A DNA stretch of 64,000 nucleotides from Gonocerus acuteangulatus (GCA_946811695.1 OX328128.1:81474917-81538916), one strand, 5' to 3'; shown: positions 1 to 10,994, counted from the stretch's first letter. The notes: generated from the sequence alone by a model not told the origin. Numbers and translations are program-made.

Positions 1-379
1 ATCAGAGAGTAGCCATTTAAAAATACACATTAGCTTTTGCAGGAAAACTTTTCCTTGATATTTTCCCCCGAAGGCAACACTCGTGAAAATTGACCTAGTC
101 ACGAATCTCAGCCGAAGTGGCGTGACTCCGGCTTTTTAATCTCTACTATTCCCTTAGGCCTCCATATATTTCCATAAATTTGAAATAATCTAAACCTTTT
201 TTGGGTGTTACTTATTTTCAATTTAATATTATAATTATGAACCTGTATTTTTTTCATATAATTATTTCCTACATGCCCCATTTTCTAAATACATATGATA
301 TATCATCATGCATCAAAAGCATTAATTTTACATGAGGTAAATTTAAATTGAAAAAATTAGTAACCTGAAACATACTTAT

Positions 380-520
380 GAGGGTGACATCATAACACAA
401 TCCGGAAGCGCCGAATATAGAAAATTCAACGAATCAGAACCCATAAATAACGAAAATAACAGTGGTCAAAATTTATATATAAAGTCCGTCACGCAGGAAC
501 TGCATAACTAAGCACTTTCC
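380..520. mobile_element. Diverged family-A element ends
   Basis: The stretch around 385-470 resembles, with many substitutions, the minus-orientation 3' end of the family-A element (words such as CAATCCGGAAG and CGAAAATAAC in the same order). From about 483 the sequence GTCC..CGCAGGAACTGC matches the plus-orientation 5' end of the same family. The two ends therefore lie almost back to back. The copy is old and its boundaries are uncertain. No protein is encoded. The first 380 bases hold nothing I can classify. Confidence 0.5.
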
Positions 521-821
521 TCAGAATTGGGTAGGGTCGAGTGCATTGCCGAATAATTTGCTTAAAATAACCTATATAGATAAATAAAATAAAAACATAA
601 ATTGTTATGCCCTTTTGCTTTTATGAGCAGCTGTTTCAATTATTAATTTTCTAATTAATTTCCTTCCAGAGTTTTGTGTATGCGGGGTACTACACTACGT
701 CATAAATACACAAAGCTTCACATTTTCATCTACTGATCTTGATGAGTTTCGCGAACCTACGTTTGACGGGAGAATTCAATTCAAACATAATACAAAGTAA
801 CACCCCCCCCCTTCCGATAGA

Positions 822-1125
822 CCGATTTAGTTTATTTTCACAACATTCCTTTCTTATTAGATAGCCAGGACGTCTACAGAGTTTCGTAACAACAGAAAGT
901 ACGACCGGTATAAGGAAATTAGTAATTTCTGTCCGGAGTAAACCCCCCCTTCTAGTCAACCGATTTAGTTTATTTTCACAACATTCCTTTCTTATTAGAT
1001 AGCCAGGACGTCTACAGAGTTTCCTAACAACAGAAAGTACGACCGGTATAAGGAAATTAGTAATTTCTGTCCGGAGTAAACCCCCCCCCTTCTAGTCAAC
1101 CGATTTAGTTTATTTTTACAACAAA
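822..1125. repeat. Tandem repeat, ~138-140 bp unit, just over two copies
   Basis: The word CCGATTTAGTTTATTTT begins at 822, 960 and 1100, giving spacings of 138 and 140 bp. The first two units are nearly identical over their whole length, including a C-run spacer of variable length and the phrase ACGACCGGTATAAGG. The third unit is partial. This is a recent local tandem duplication. A short minus-strand open frame here runs through the repeat and has no protein-like features. Confidence 0.85.
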
Positions 1126-1360
1126 TTTTTCTCTTCAGTTGACCACAAAAAATACCGAGTTTCGTTGAAATATAACTTAAATTATGGCTGGTATTGACAA
1201 ATAACTACTTCGGCTCCCCCCTCCGGATGAACCGATTTTGTTGGTTAACGAACTTATTCAATCGTTTGATGGGGGAATACAACATAGTATGTAGTACATA
1301 CTAAATTTTGCGGCGAAAAAACAAAAACTCTGGCTTGTATCGTGTTAACGGACACATATA

Positions 1361-1416
<56 letters not shown>
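1361..1416. repeat. (TA)n microsatellite
   Basis: An almost pure TA run. The sequence after it (about 1420-1460) resembles the conserved stretch that follows the TA tract in family-A elements, so this is probably a remnant of a plus-orientation copy. Open frames reading YIYIYI through it are artefacts. Confidence 0.9.
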
Positions 1417-1419
<3 letters not shown>

Positions 1420-2061
1420 TTTAACTGGAGTCATTTTCGGTGTCTACTAGGTAGGATCGATAAAGATTCGAAGAAATTTTTCAAAAATTCCGTCACGAGT
1501 CCAACCTCAATAGCTACTTTCCTTCGGAGGTAAGTGCTAAAAGCGTTACAAAAAAGTGTCACAAAAAAATGTCCGCTGGCGTTCGCGCATGCTGAAGTTG
1601 TGTTTAGATAACGTGAGAACGGTAAGGGAATTCCTTCTTCCATCCCGTCATCTCTCGTCCATTATCAGCAGGGCTACCATCCATTTGAAACCAGAATGAC
1701 TTAATATTTGGTAGATGGGCTTGTGTAATAAACGTCATGTAGTGTGGGAAGGATGGGACATCGCCATCATCGTGTAAAATTAAAGAATTTGTTCAGAATG
1801 GCTCCTTCATGCTAAAGCACATTTATAGGTTTTGACTAAAAAACTAGAAAAAAAATGGATAGAAATAGATTTTTTTCTAAAACTACGAGGTGTAATTTTA
1901 AAGCTTATTAAATAATGCAACTTTTGAGGCGGAAGCAAACCTCTAAGTCAAAAAATAGCTAATTAAGAAAATATTGAATAATTTAATAAAACACTAATAT
2001 TAAACATTCTCATTTATATGGATTTTAATGTAGCTCTTAATGTACATGGTAATATTTTAAT

Positions 2062-2252
2062 ACCGGGTGTTTCTTATTGAAAATTTAATGTAGATTTTAA
2101 AAATGTGGTCGTTATTTACGATACATTGATCACAAATCCCGAAAACACAGTTTTTCTTTAAAAAAAGCCTTTAGTTTTTAAAATAAACAAAAGATTGAGT
2201 AGCTCCTCTACATTTTCAGATAGAAGTCCCTAAAGTCATCTCAATGCGGGAC

Positions 2253-2258
<6 letters not shown>
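2062..2258. mobile_element. Small element with inverted ends next to (TA)n
   Basis: The left end reads TACCGGGTGTTTC and the right end reads GGGACACCCTA, so GGGTGT is inverted as ACACCC. Both ends abut TA, and the right end runs into a TA microsatellite. The interior is AT-rich with no protein-coding potential. It resembles a small MITE-like repeat with a TA target, but only one copy is visible here and its class is not determined. Confidence 0.4.
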
Positions 2259-2329
<71 letters not shown>

Positions 2330-2332
2330 ATT
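2259..2332. repeat. (TA)n microsatellite
   Basis: A TA run of about 36 units, slightly interrupted by TACATA near its right edge. It is followed directly by a diverged minus-orientation family-A body. Confidence 0.95.
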
Positions 2333-2334
2333 TG

Positions 2335-2681
2335 TCATTTCACTCTAGGTCTGGCTCCAAAATGGACCGATTTTAATAAAATTTGTAATCAAAATAATTT
2401 GTTGTAGCTACTTTCCTTCGGAGGATAATTTAAAATAAATAATTTAGGCGATATTTGTAACTATTTTCAAAGAAAGTGGATTTTCTAACTAATTTAATTT
2501 GGGTATTCAAAACCGATTAGCTCATTGTTAATTGGAAATTGCTCCAGTCGTTTAATATTTATCTAAACTACGACATTTAAATTTTTTTGTGGCGTTTGGA
2601 GTTTGGGGAGTACTAGAAAAAAAATTATATTAACATGAATGAAAAGTTATGGGTTCTTCGTATATTTTCTTAAATATTTCG
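2335..2681 (-). mobile_element. Diverged family-A body, left half, split by a later insertion
   Basis: The order of motifs matches the minus-orientation family-A body: TGGACCGATTTTAATAAAATTTG just after the TA tract, then TTTCTAACT, then the stretch ending ATATTTCGAAAACAG. The body stops at 2694 and resumes at 4512 with the expected continuation (GACCATGCG..GCTTACTAAATTTTC). The interruption is the Penelope-type insertion bounded by the repeated 13-mer GAAAACAGTCAGG. This copy is therefore older than that insertion. Confidence 0.6.
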
Positions 2682-2970
2682 AAAACAGTCAGGTTTCAAA
2701 AACTTTGAGGTTGCTGGCAGAGAAGGAAGATCTTCAGGTAAATGAAAAAAAGTCCGACTCGCAGGAACTGCATAATCTTAGCGCGGTTCCGTTCTTATCT
2801 CTAGACTCATTTAAAATTATTAAAATAGAAGCTGTTATTATTTTGGGTCCACATTTCTAGAAAGCATGAAGATTAGATAGTTAGCCGTCGAGGTGATAAG
2901 TAAAGATGGAATGGTTGGGATTCGGCTAAAGAAACCTCAATACGATTTTTGTTAAAAAATCTATATTTAG

Positions 2971-3004
2971 GACGTTTTGGCTACTCATTGGTAGCCTTCG
3001 TCAG
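2971..3004 (-). ncRNA. Degraded hammerhead-like motif inside family-A copy
   Basis: Read on the minus strand it gives CTGACGA, then a hairpin with stem GGCTAC/GTAGCC, then AAAACGTC. The intact sister copy at 45078-45111 has GAAACGTC, so the conserved G of the GAAA box (G12 in hammerhead numbering) is lost here. Probably catalytically dead. Confidence 0.45.
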
Positions 3005-3901
3005 CAATGAAAGTGCCGGGAGGCAGAGGAGGACCAACGTTGACAGTTCCATCTTTACTTTCAAGAAAGGTCTTATTTACGATCTTACCTGGATACCCAT
3101 CCAGGGTATCCAGCCCTAGGAAGGACCCCGCTAGGCATTTGAAAAGCTATCTATCTCTAAGATTAAATTGTTTTTCTTATTTTTCTTAACCTGATTTATT
3201 ATCAAATACATTATCCAACTACAAGCAGTTAAAAAATAATAAGGAATAAAAACAGACAAAAAGAAAAGTTCGAATAAGCGAAATCAATTACTTTAAAGTT
3301 TTAAGCACTTATTTCTCCGATTGACATCGTCTAATCAAAACTTTTATTAGAACCTTTTTTTTTAGAGAATTTAGTAAGCTTTCTAATGGTATTCTTCCGT
3401 TTACAAAGATTCTCAACCTTATTCGAGATATTAAGGAAAGTATACAAAGTTACCAAAACTTTTTATGTCTGTTAATAAAATATTTTATTCTGACCCTTCC
3501 TTAACTCCAAACGTAACGTAAATTTCAACATATAAGTTTTAATGAAAGTAGAACATGCAGAAAATTTTTCCACTGAATCCCATGATTCTAAGTACCTAAA
3601 CCAAAAACGGTATTCAAAAACTATTTTTCCAATTTTCTCGAAAACGGTTAAAGCTATCGCCTTGAAAATGGTTTCATTCGTTTTCCTAGCCCAAGAAGCC
3701 TATAAAACGAGTACTTACAAGCTTATGAACTCAAAAACGTAAGCGTTACGATTTTTTCTGCGCGAATTTCGCCCCAAACGTCATCTTCCAGTGGGCGGAT
3801 TTTGCTGGTTAACGAACTTGACCTTTCAAATTGGACGATGGATTTTTGTACCAAATTTCATCAAAATCGGACCATCAGGGAAGCCAGAAATGAGCGAACA
3901 G

Positions 3902-3906
<5 letters not shown>

Positions 3907-3998
<92 letters not shown>

Positions 3999-4000
3999 CA
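3907..4000. repeat. (TA)n microsatellite inside family A
   Basis: A long TA run with two TAAATA/TACATA interruptions, located at the fixed internal position seen in the other family-A copies, between TGTCTGTTCGCTC-like sequence and the AATTTGAACCACC block (in reverse order on minus copies). Confidence 0.95.
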
Positions 4001-4173
4001 ATTTTGAACCACCGTTATTTTCGGTCTCTAGGGGTTCTGAAACGCGAAATTTTTTGGTCGGCACTTCCGGATTGTTTCATTGTATCAACCTTATAAGCGG
4101 GGTTCCTCCCTATGGGGGAGGGAGGAACCGCGCTAAAACGTCCAGTTCCTTCACAACAGTTTATTTCCACGCT

Positions 4174-4207
4174 GAGCGCTTTCAGTAGCTCTTGCTACCA
4201 TCCTCAG
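4174..4207 (-). ncRNA. Hammerhead-like core, left arm of foldback
   Basis: On the minus strand: CTGAGGA, hairpin with stem GTAGC/GCTAC, then GAAAGCGCTC. This fits the hammerhead consensus CUGANGA - stem II - GAAA. Stem III would be very short (AGC paired with the following GCT) with C as the cleavage-site base. It is the mirror copy of the motif at 4414-4447. The motif is read from sequence only. Confidence 0.5.
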
Positions 4208-4413
4208 AACTGTGACAATAAAACAGTTGCATAACAGCAATCTTTTAAATATTAAAATGATCACTAACCTACACGTAACATAATAAATAAACACAATAAT
4301 CTTGATTCGTCAACATAAACACTAAAAACAATACAAACAAAAACACAAGTCATTTTAATATTTAAAATATTTCTGTTATGCAACTGTTCTATTCTATTCA
4401 TTTTGTCACAGTT

Positions 4414-4447
4414 CTGAGGATGGTAGCAAGAGCTACCGAAAGCGCTC
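4414..4447 (+). ncRNA. Hammerhead-like core, right arm of foldback
   Basis: CTGAGGA is followed by a six-base-pair stem GGTAGC/GCTACC with loop AAGA, then GAAAGCGCTC. All invariant hammerhead core positions (C3 U4 G5 A6, G8 A9, G12 A13 A14) are present. Possible stem I pairing lies between TCACAGTT upstream and AACTGT..GTGA downstream. The position inside a Penelope-type foldback fits the known occurrence of hammerheads in Penelope-like elements. Confidence 0.55.
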
Positions 4448-4511
4448 AGCGTGGAAATAAACTGTTGTGAAGGAACTAGACGTTTTTTCATTTACCTGAA
4501 AACAGTCAGGA

Positions 4512-4640
4512 TATCGTGGTGGAAGGTGACCATGCGAACGCTTACTAAATTTTCTACAAAAAAGGTTCTGAAGTAATTTTCGATGTGACGATGTCAATCC
4601 GAAAAAACAAGTGCCTGAAACTGGCGGTTTTGTATTATTG
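4512..4640 (-). mobile_element. Diverged family-A body, right half of the split copy
   Basis: Continues the body interrupted at 2694: GACCATGCGAACGCTTACT, TTTTCTACAAAAAAGGTTCTGAAG and ATGTCAATCCG follow in the order seen in better copies. From about 4640 to 5356 the sequence is AT-rich and I see no gene in it. Confidence 0.55.
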
Positions 4641-5494
4641 CGTGTCAGGGGAATTCTTCAGCCATGTTTTGTTGAATTTGAGCTTTTTGGGGATTTTATT
4701 GAGCTTGGTGAATGGAATTGCCAGCATAAAACAACCTTTCTCTGTACAATATGCTTTAAAATAACAGTAAATTGGTATAAGTTCTTAGTACATATTTAAT
4801 TTTAAATATTCTAATTAACTTATAGAATGGCTGTGGCTAATCCTCCTATCTGTATAACCTTCCTCATACTGCTACAACTGAAGTTATCATCTACAGTAAC
4901 TTTAACAGTAAAATGTTTTATTTATATTGAATACAGAGCTCGCAAAAGTAGCTATTCGCTCTTTAACAGTAAAATGAATTAACTATTAAAACAAGATTAT
5001 TCATAGCAGAAGTGGAAGAGGGCAAGTGAGTAATTTCTATTACAGTAAGTTTTCAGTACATATTTATATTGAAGAATTAGGGAGAAGGAGGATGCAGTGA
5101 TATCCTATTTAAAAGATCGATTCTTATTCAAGAATTGCCCATCACTACATTAGTTGTTAATAATTTCATTTTCAAGCTTGTAGATATTTTCCTGGAAAAC
5201 ATTGACTTTACACACACTTATATCAGGTAACGAGATTTTTTGAGAAACTGACCGGAAATTACTCACTCCATCTCCTAGATTTTTGCTCATTGCTAAGAAA
5301 ACTCAGTTTAAAAAAATCGAAAATTTCAAACGGAATTTCAATTTCCCTTACCTTTTTTAGCGCGGTTCCTCCCTCCCCCATAGGGAGGAACCCCGCGTAT
5401 AATGTTGATACAATGAAACAATCCGGAAGTGCCGACTAGAAAATTTCGCGTTTCAGAACCCCTAGAGACCGAAAATAACGTTGGTTCAAATTTG

Positions 5495-5498
<4 letters not shown>

Positions 5499-5547
<49 letters not shown>
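5499..5547. repeat. (TA)n microsatellite inside family A
   Basis: A pure TA run at the family-A internal position. Confidence 0.95.
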
Positions 5548-5549
<2 letters not shown>

Positions 5550-6910
5550 TCTAGGTAGAAGACGAAAGGTCCGATTTTGATGAAATTTGGTACAAAAGTC
5601 CGTCGTCCAATTTGAAAGGTCAAGTTCCTTAACCAGCAAAATCCGTCCACTGGAATATGGCGTTTGGTGCGAAATTCGCGCAAAAAAAATCGTAACGCTT
5701 ACCACGTTTTCCATACCCCCTTAGCCCAAGAAGCCTGTAAAACGAGTGCTTACAGGATTCTTGGGCTAGGAAAACGAATGAAACCATTTTCAAGGCGATA
5801 GCTTTAACCGTTTTCGAGAAAATTGGAAAAATAGTTTTTGAATACCGTTTTTGGTTTGGGTACTTAGAATCATGGGATTCAGTTGAAACATTTTCTGCGT
5901 GTTCTACTTTCATTAAAACTAATATGTTGAAATTTGTGTTACGTTTGGAGTTAAGGAAGGGTTAGAATAAAATACTTTATTAACAGACATAATAAGTTTT
6001 GGTAACTTTGTTTACTTTCCTTAATATATCGAAAAAGGTTGAGAATCTTGGTAAACGGAAGAATGCCATTAAAAATCCTATTAAATACTCTAAAAAAAGG
6101 TTCTAATGAAAGTTTTGATTAGGCGATGTCAATCGGAGAAATAACAGCTTAAAACTTTAAAGTAATTGATTTCGCTTATTCGAACTGTTCTTTTTGTCTT
6201 TTTTTTATTCCTTGTTATTTTTTAATGGCTTATAGTTGGATAATGTATTTGAAAATAAAACAGGTTAAGAAAAATAAGAAAAACAATTTAATGTTAGAGA
6301 TATGGATTGCCAAGATATAGCTTTTCAACTGCCTAGCGTCCTTCCTAGGGAGGGTTGTTTGTCTATGATTTTGGTACTTAGAATTATGGAATACAGTTGA
6401 AACATTTTCTGCATGTTCGAATTTCATCGACACTAATATGTTGAAATTTTGGTTACGTTTAGAGTAAAGGAAGGGTTAGAATAAAATATTTTATTAACAG
6501 ACAAAAAAAGTTTTGGTAACTTTGTATACTTTCGTTAGTATCACGAAAACCGTTGACAGTCTTGTGAAGCGGAAAATGACCATTCGAAAGCTTACTAAAT
6601 GCTCTACAAAAAAGGTGCTGAAGAAAGTTTTTATTCGGCGATGTCAATCGGAGAAATAAGTGCTTAAAACTTTAAATTAATTGATTTCGTTTATTCGAAT
6701 GGTTCCTTTTGTCAGATTTATTCCTTGTTGTTTTTTAATTGCTTATAGTTGGATAATGTATTTTACAATAAAACTGGTTAAGTAAAATAACAAAAACAAT
6801 TTATTGTTAGAAATATAGATGTCCAAGATTCCAAGACCTTGTCACTAGCAGGTCCGTTTCTAGTGTTAGCAGACCCTTCCAGGTAAGATTGTAAATCATG
6901 ACCTTTCAAG

Positions 6911-6986
6911 ATTTTACTACACACAGGAATGGCGTTAGTGACCTTAAGGGTTGACACGCCATTATAACAATTAATTTTAAAAAAAA
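6911..6986 (+). mobile_element. 75-bp LINE/SINE 3'-tail insertion
   Basis: The homologous family-A sequence near 24810-24830 (opposite strand) is uninterrupted across TTCAAGACTGTTGG. Here TTCAAG and GACTATTGG are separated by about 75 bp that contain GGCGTTAGTGACC, then GGGTTGACACGCC, and end in an A-run. This is the same stem-loop tail as at the 3' end of the LINE at 11374-11429. It looks like an extreme 5'-truncated retrotransposed copy. The target duplication is at most three bases. Confidence 0.7.
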
Positions 6987-7429
6987 GACTATTGGAACCA
7001 AAATAATAACTGCTTCTGTTTTAATCATTCCAAATTAGACTAGGGATATGAACGGAACCGCGCTAAGATGATGCAGTTCCTGCGAGACGGACTTTTTTAC
7101 TGATGAATTCAATTTCCTGCTAAAATCAAATAAAAATAACTGACCCAACAATCTGCTATTCTCAGCATTGGTTTCTTCAAATAAGATCGTCCATTTGATA
7201 ATTTCATGAGATGTGTTTTTGCAGGAAATTTATTTAAGGTTAAATGGTATCCTTCTGCTTAGATATTTAGGAATATCGCAAAAGGACTCATCTTACTTAA
7301 TAAAATATTTTTTATTTGGAAAAAATAAGTAAAATTAAATATTTGACAGAATTTTTTGTTGTCGATTAATTACACAAGTTTAAATTAAAATATAGTATTT
7401 AATGCACCAAAATATTTATTCGCATGTTA

Positions 7430-7668
7430 CTGTGTGAGGCTTTGGAGGACCTGAGTTCAAAGTTCGGGCGCAAACTAAACATTACTGACGTCGTACTTCG
7501 ACTGGATTCAGGGTCCCAGACCGTCCCTAGGCCCACCCACTCTTTAATAGAATTAATGGATACCTGCAAAGGAAATATTCAGGCGGCCGGAGCATAGCAC
7601 TGACACAATATCTGCCTAGTGTAGAACGGTCAAGATACAGTTACCTCTACAGTGTCAGTCCCTCATGT
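7430..7668 (+). mobile_element. Possible SINE-like repeat
   Basis: This block is noticeably more GC-rich than its surroundings, contains a weak RNA polymerase III B-box-like stretch (GAGTTCAAAGTTCGGG near 7449), and ends before a T-run at 7681. It has no open frame. I cannot match it to another copy in the window, so this is a tentative call. Confidence 0.3.
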
Positions 7669-9016
7669 TACTGGATGATATTTTTTTTTAAATTTCATTA
7701 TAAGCTAGCTGTTACCCGGCGTACCATACTACACCTACTTTCTGCATCTATAAAAGCAAAAAATAAATTAGAAACCAAATAATTAATATTAAAATCTAAT
7801 AACGCAAATCTGTAACTATTTGGGTTCATTTTTTCGAACTCGTGATCTCCGAACTGTGAGTCATAGACGACTTTAACCTAGCCTATGACTCTCCCCGTGT
7901 CAAGACCTACCTGTGTGCCACGTTTGGTCAAAATCGGTCAAACGGTATGGATTTGTATAAGGAAAAAACATACAGACAGACTCCTGGTAGACGTTTTAGC
8001 GCGGTTCCTCCCTCCCTTCATAGGGAGGAACTCCGCTTATAAGGTTGATCTCATGAAAAGATCTGGAAGTGCCGACTAGAAAATTTCGCGTTTCAGAACC
8101 CCTTGAGACCGAAAATAACGGTGGTTCAAATTTGTACATATATTTATGTGTATATATATATACATATATATATATTTGTCTGTTCGCTAATTTCTGGCTT
8201 CCCTAATGGTCCAATTTTGATGAAATTTGGCATAAAAATCCGTCGTCCAATTTGAAAGGTCAAGTTCGTTAACCAGCAAAATCTGCCCACTGGAAAATGG
8301 CGTTTGAGGCGAAATTCGCGCAAAAAAAAATCGTAACGCTTACGTTTTTGAGCTCATATGCTTGTAAGTACTCGTTTTATAGGCTTCTTGGCCTAGGAAA
8401 ACGAATGAAACCATTTTAAGGCGATAGCTTTAACCGTTTTCGAGAAAATTGGAAACATAGTTGCTGAATAACGTTTTTGGTTTGGGTACTTAAAATCATG
8501 GGATTCAGTTGAATCATTTTTTGCATGTTTGAATTTCATTAAAACTAATATGTTAAACTTTTGGTTACGTTTGGAGTTAAGGAAGGGTTAGAATAAAATA
8601 TTTTATGAAGTCATGAAAAGTTTTGGGAACTTCGTATACTTTCATTAATATCTCGAACACGGTTGGGAAATCGTGGTAAGTGGATAGAAACTATTTGAAA
8701 GCTTACTAAAGTATCTACAAAAAAGATTCTAAAACTATTTTTGATTAGGTTATGTCAATCGGAGAAATAAGTGCTGAAATCTTCAAATACGTCTGTTTTG
8801 TTCTTATGAACGGGTTTTTACCGTTCTTTTTGTAATTTTTGTCTCTTTCCCTTAGTTTTTTATTGCTTTTTATTTTTGTAATTCTTATATTAGGTAAATT
8901 TATTTGTGATTAAAAGAGGATAGTTAAAATGAGAACCAATTTTCTGTTGTTAGAAATAGATGAGTTAGAAAAATACGAGTACCTTTGCATAAATTCCTAG
9001 CAACCTGAAAATTTGC

Positions 9017-10960
9017 ATGAAAGATAGGGACAACATTATAAGGGAATTGGGAAAAGCCCTTATCAATCCCATGAGTGCAAAGAATTTTTTCGAGGTCAAA
9101 GTTCGCTTAAAAAGGTTTTTAGGAATTTTCAACGAAACGTTTTGTTTTATGGTAAAAATAGTTCAGACAAAAATTGTAGAGGCACTTCAAGAAAATGGGG
9201 TCCCACAGGGAAGTGTGATCAGTGCCTTTCTGTTTTCCATCGCAATAAATGATTTACTTAATCACATAGAAGAACCTGTCAAGGCAATGCTGTACGCTGA
9301 TGATATAGTCATTTATTGTAACGGAAAAGTAATCCAAAATGTGCACCACAACATACAACTATCTCTAGACAGAATTAATGACTGGTTAAAAAATCAAGGC
9401 TTCACCATTTCTAATATTAAAACTGAATGTATATATTTTGCTAAAAAGAAAGTAGAAAACCCAATCCCGTTATTTGTAAATGGAGCTCGTATAAAGTTTG
9501 TAGATAATACTAAATTTCTGGGACTTATTTTTGATCAAAATCTTAATTGGAAAAAGCATATAAAAACTCTGCGGACAAATTGCTTCAAGGCACTAGATAT
9601 CCTCAAAATGTTGTCTTGCACTAAATGGGGAGGAGACAAGGTCAGCATGTTGATGTTATATCGCAGCCTGGTGAGAGCCAAGATGGATTATGGCTGCACG
9701 GCCTATGGTTCAGCTTCCCCCACAACTCTCAAAATGCTTGATAGCATTCATCATGCTGGCATCAGACTAGCAACCAGAGCTTTCCGATCCAGCCCTGCAA
9801 ACAGTTTATGCGTTGATGCAGGAGAACTGCCTTTGGAACTTCGTAGAGAATTATTAACACTTGACTTCTACATTACAATCATATCCTCCAAAAATCACCC
9901 CTTTAACGAATATATCCAGGATCTTGTAACCATGCCTAGACGAAGAGTACCAAGAAAGCCTTTCCCCATCAGGGTATCAGAATTATTGACTAAATTCAAC
10001 ATTATCCTACCGCCTATTATTCATAATGCTGTACCCTCCAGAGAACCATGGTCTCTACCCTTTCCCAATATCAACCTTGCATTAACCAAATTCATGAAGA
10101 AAGATACTAACCAATATATTTATCAGCAAGAATTTCTTAAAATACGAAATGAATTACCACAAGCTAGTCATATTTTCACTGACGGTTCTAAGGATATCGA
10201 TGGAGTTGGTGCTGCTACACTCTCCAATGCCACAAAGAATCTGTTCACCCTCAGCAATATGTGTAGCATTTTCACTGCCGAACTGTTGGCCATAACGAAA
10301 GCCTTAAATATAAATACTAACAATAATTCTCTTGTAATTTTTACGGATTCGTTGTCTGCACTTCTTGCTTTAAGGAATCCATTCTCAGATCATCCATTAA
10401 TCACACTTACTCATGAAACCATAGCAGAACTTCACAGTAAAACAGTTCTTTTCGTATGGGTCCCCGGCCACTCTGGAATTAAAGAGAACGAGGAGGTCGA
10501 TACCTTAGCGAAAAGAGCTGTAAATGAAGGAATCCCCTATCACAATGTTCCAAAGAATGATATCATTAATTACCTCAAGCAAATAGTCTGGCAAAACTGG
10601 CAATCTACATGGCAGATAATAGAGGACAATAAATTAAGAGAAATAAAATTGACAGTTAAAGCTTGGAAGACCCCACCCAGCATCAATAGAAAACATGAAG
10701 TTGCCTTAAGTCGATTGCGGATTGGGCATACAAGATTAACGCATTCATTCCTTTTTTCTAAAGAACCGCCCCCAATCTGTGAATCATGCAACGTTCAAGT
10801 AACAGTAAAACACTTACTTACAGAATGCCGAATATATCAATCAATTAGAGAAGAGCTAATGTTATCAGACGTCATGGATGAAATCCTTGGAGATGATGCT
10901 GATAACGTTAGAAAGCTATTAAACTTTATAGACAAAACGGAACTAATTAATAAAATCTAA
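9017..10960 (+). CDS. LINE ORF2, 5'-truncated: reverse transcriptase and RNase H
   Basis: A continuous 647-residue frame from an I-like/Jockey-superfamily non-LTR retrotransposon, the enzyme that copies element RNA into the genome. RT motifs visible: GVPQGS (residues 61-66) and the catalytic YADD (93-96), then the thumb. An RNase H domain follows with TDGS (about 386), the FTAELLAI glutamate (about 419), FTDS (about 441) and WVPGHSG..VDTLA (about 478-498), so D, E, D and the distal H/D are all present. A C-terminal zinc-knuckle-like C-x2-C..H..C lies near 588-604. Endonuclease and fingers are missing: roughly the first 30-40 residues are not recognisably LINE, so the annotated methionine is fortuitous. 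The unbroken frame implies a recent insertion. It sits inside the family-A copy at 7996-12338. Confidence 0.9.
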   Translation: MKDRDNIIRELGKALINPMSAKNFFEVKVRLKRFLGIFNETFCFMVKIVQTKIVEALQENGVPQGSVISAFLFSIAINDLLNHIEEPVKAMLYADDIVIYCNGKVIQNVHHNIQLSLDRINDWLKNQGFTISNIKTECIYFAKKKVENPIPLFVNGARIKFVDNTKFLGLIFDQNLNWKKHIKTLRTNCFKALDILKMLSCTKWGGDKVSMLMLYRSLVRAKMDYGCTAYGSASPTTLKMLDSIHHAGIRLATRAFRSSPANSLCVDAGELPLELRRELLTLDFYITIISSKNHPFNEYIQDLVTMPRRRVPRKPFPIRVSELLTKFNIILPPIIHNAVPSREPWSLPFPNINLALTKFMKKDTNQYIYQQEFLKIRNELPQASHIFTDGSKDIDGVGAATLSNATKNLFTLSNMCSIFTAELLAITKALNINTNNNSLVIFTDSLSALLALRNPFSDHPLITLTHETIAELHSKTVLFVWVPGHSGIKENEEVDTLAKRAVNEGIPYHNVPKNDIINYLKQIVWQNWQSTWQIIEDNKLREIKLTVKAWKTPPSINRKHEVALSRLRIGHTRLTHSFLFSKEPPPICESCNVQVTVKHLLTECRIYQSIREELMLSDVMDEILGDDADNVRKLLNFIDKTELINKI

Positions 10961-10994
10961 AGCATTCAATTGAACAGATAGCGAATGGTGAGTG

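Larger units (their letters stand above)
2752..4136 (+). mobile_element. Family-A element, near full length (~1.39 kb)
   Basis: The 5' end is GTCCGACTCGCAGGAACTGC followed by TTAGCGCGGTTCC. The 3' end is a perfect hairpin (GGTTCCTCCCT / AGGGAGGAACC) then GCGCTAA. GCGCGGTTCC near the start is thus inverted at the end. A (TA)n tract lies about 140 bp before the 3' end. The empty site survives in the opposite arm of the surrounding palindrome (a run of six A), which shows insertion into an A-run. Inverted subterminal repeats, a 3' hairpin and an internal microsatellite recall non-autonomous Helentron/DINE-like elements, but no transposase links it to that class. A hammerhead-like segment at 2971-3004 lies inside. 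Confidence 0.75.
2682..4511. mobile_element. Penelope-type foldback insertion with 13-bp target duplication
   Basis: GAAAACAGTCAGG occurs at about 2682-2694 and again at about 4499-4511, flanking foreign sequence inside the older family-A body. The inserted DNA is a hairpin-like inverted repeat: AGGTAAATGAAAAAA on the left is answered by TTTTTTCATTTACCT on the right, and 4137-4260 is the inverse of 4360-4484. Each arm carries a hammerhead-like core. Palindromic structure, variable-length target duplications and hammerheads together suggest derivation from Penelope-like terminal repeats; the class assignment is inference. A family-A element (2752-4136) later interrupted the left arm. Confidence 0.65.
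5357..7092 (-). mobile_element. Family-A element, near full length (~1.74 kb), minus strand
   Basis: On the plus strand it begins TTAGCGCGGTTCCTCCCTC (hairpin end) and finishes GGAACCGCGCTAAGATGATG..GCGAGACGGAC. A TA tract sits at 5499-5547. The middle contains a partial duplication: the block containing AAAACGAATGAAACC near 5770 is preceded by a second, shorter GCCTGTAAAACGAG block at 5725. Two further blocks of the TTAACAGACA..TTTTGGTAACTTTG type (near 5985 and 6495) show internal tandem duplication of the body. A 75-bp LINE/SINE tail insertion lies at 6911-6986. There is no coding capacity. Confidence 0.75.

Noticed and set aside
2752..2790. Classical Helitron 5' end of family A (TC start)
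   Set aside because: TCC follows a constant AAAG in all copies, so a TC boundary is not supported; empty sites indicate the edge lies in the A-run. The Helentron-like label is kept only as a hypothesis.
3802..4188. 128-codon open frame rich in alternating Y and I
   Set aside because: It translates a (TA)n microsatellite and family-A flanks. Similar frames occur on both strands of every TA tract.
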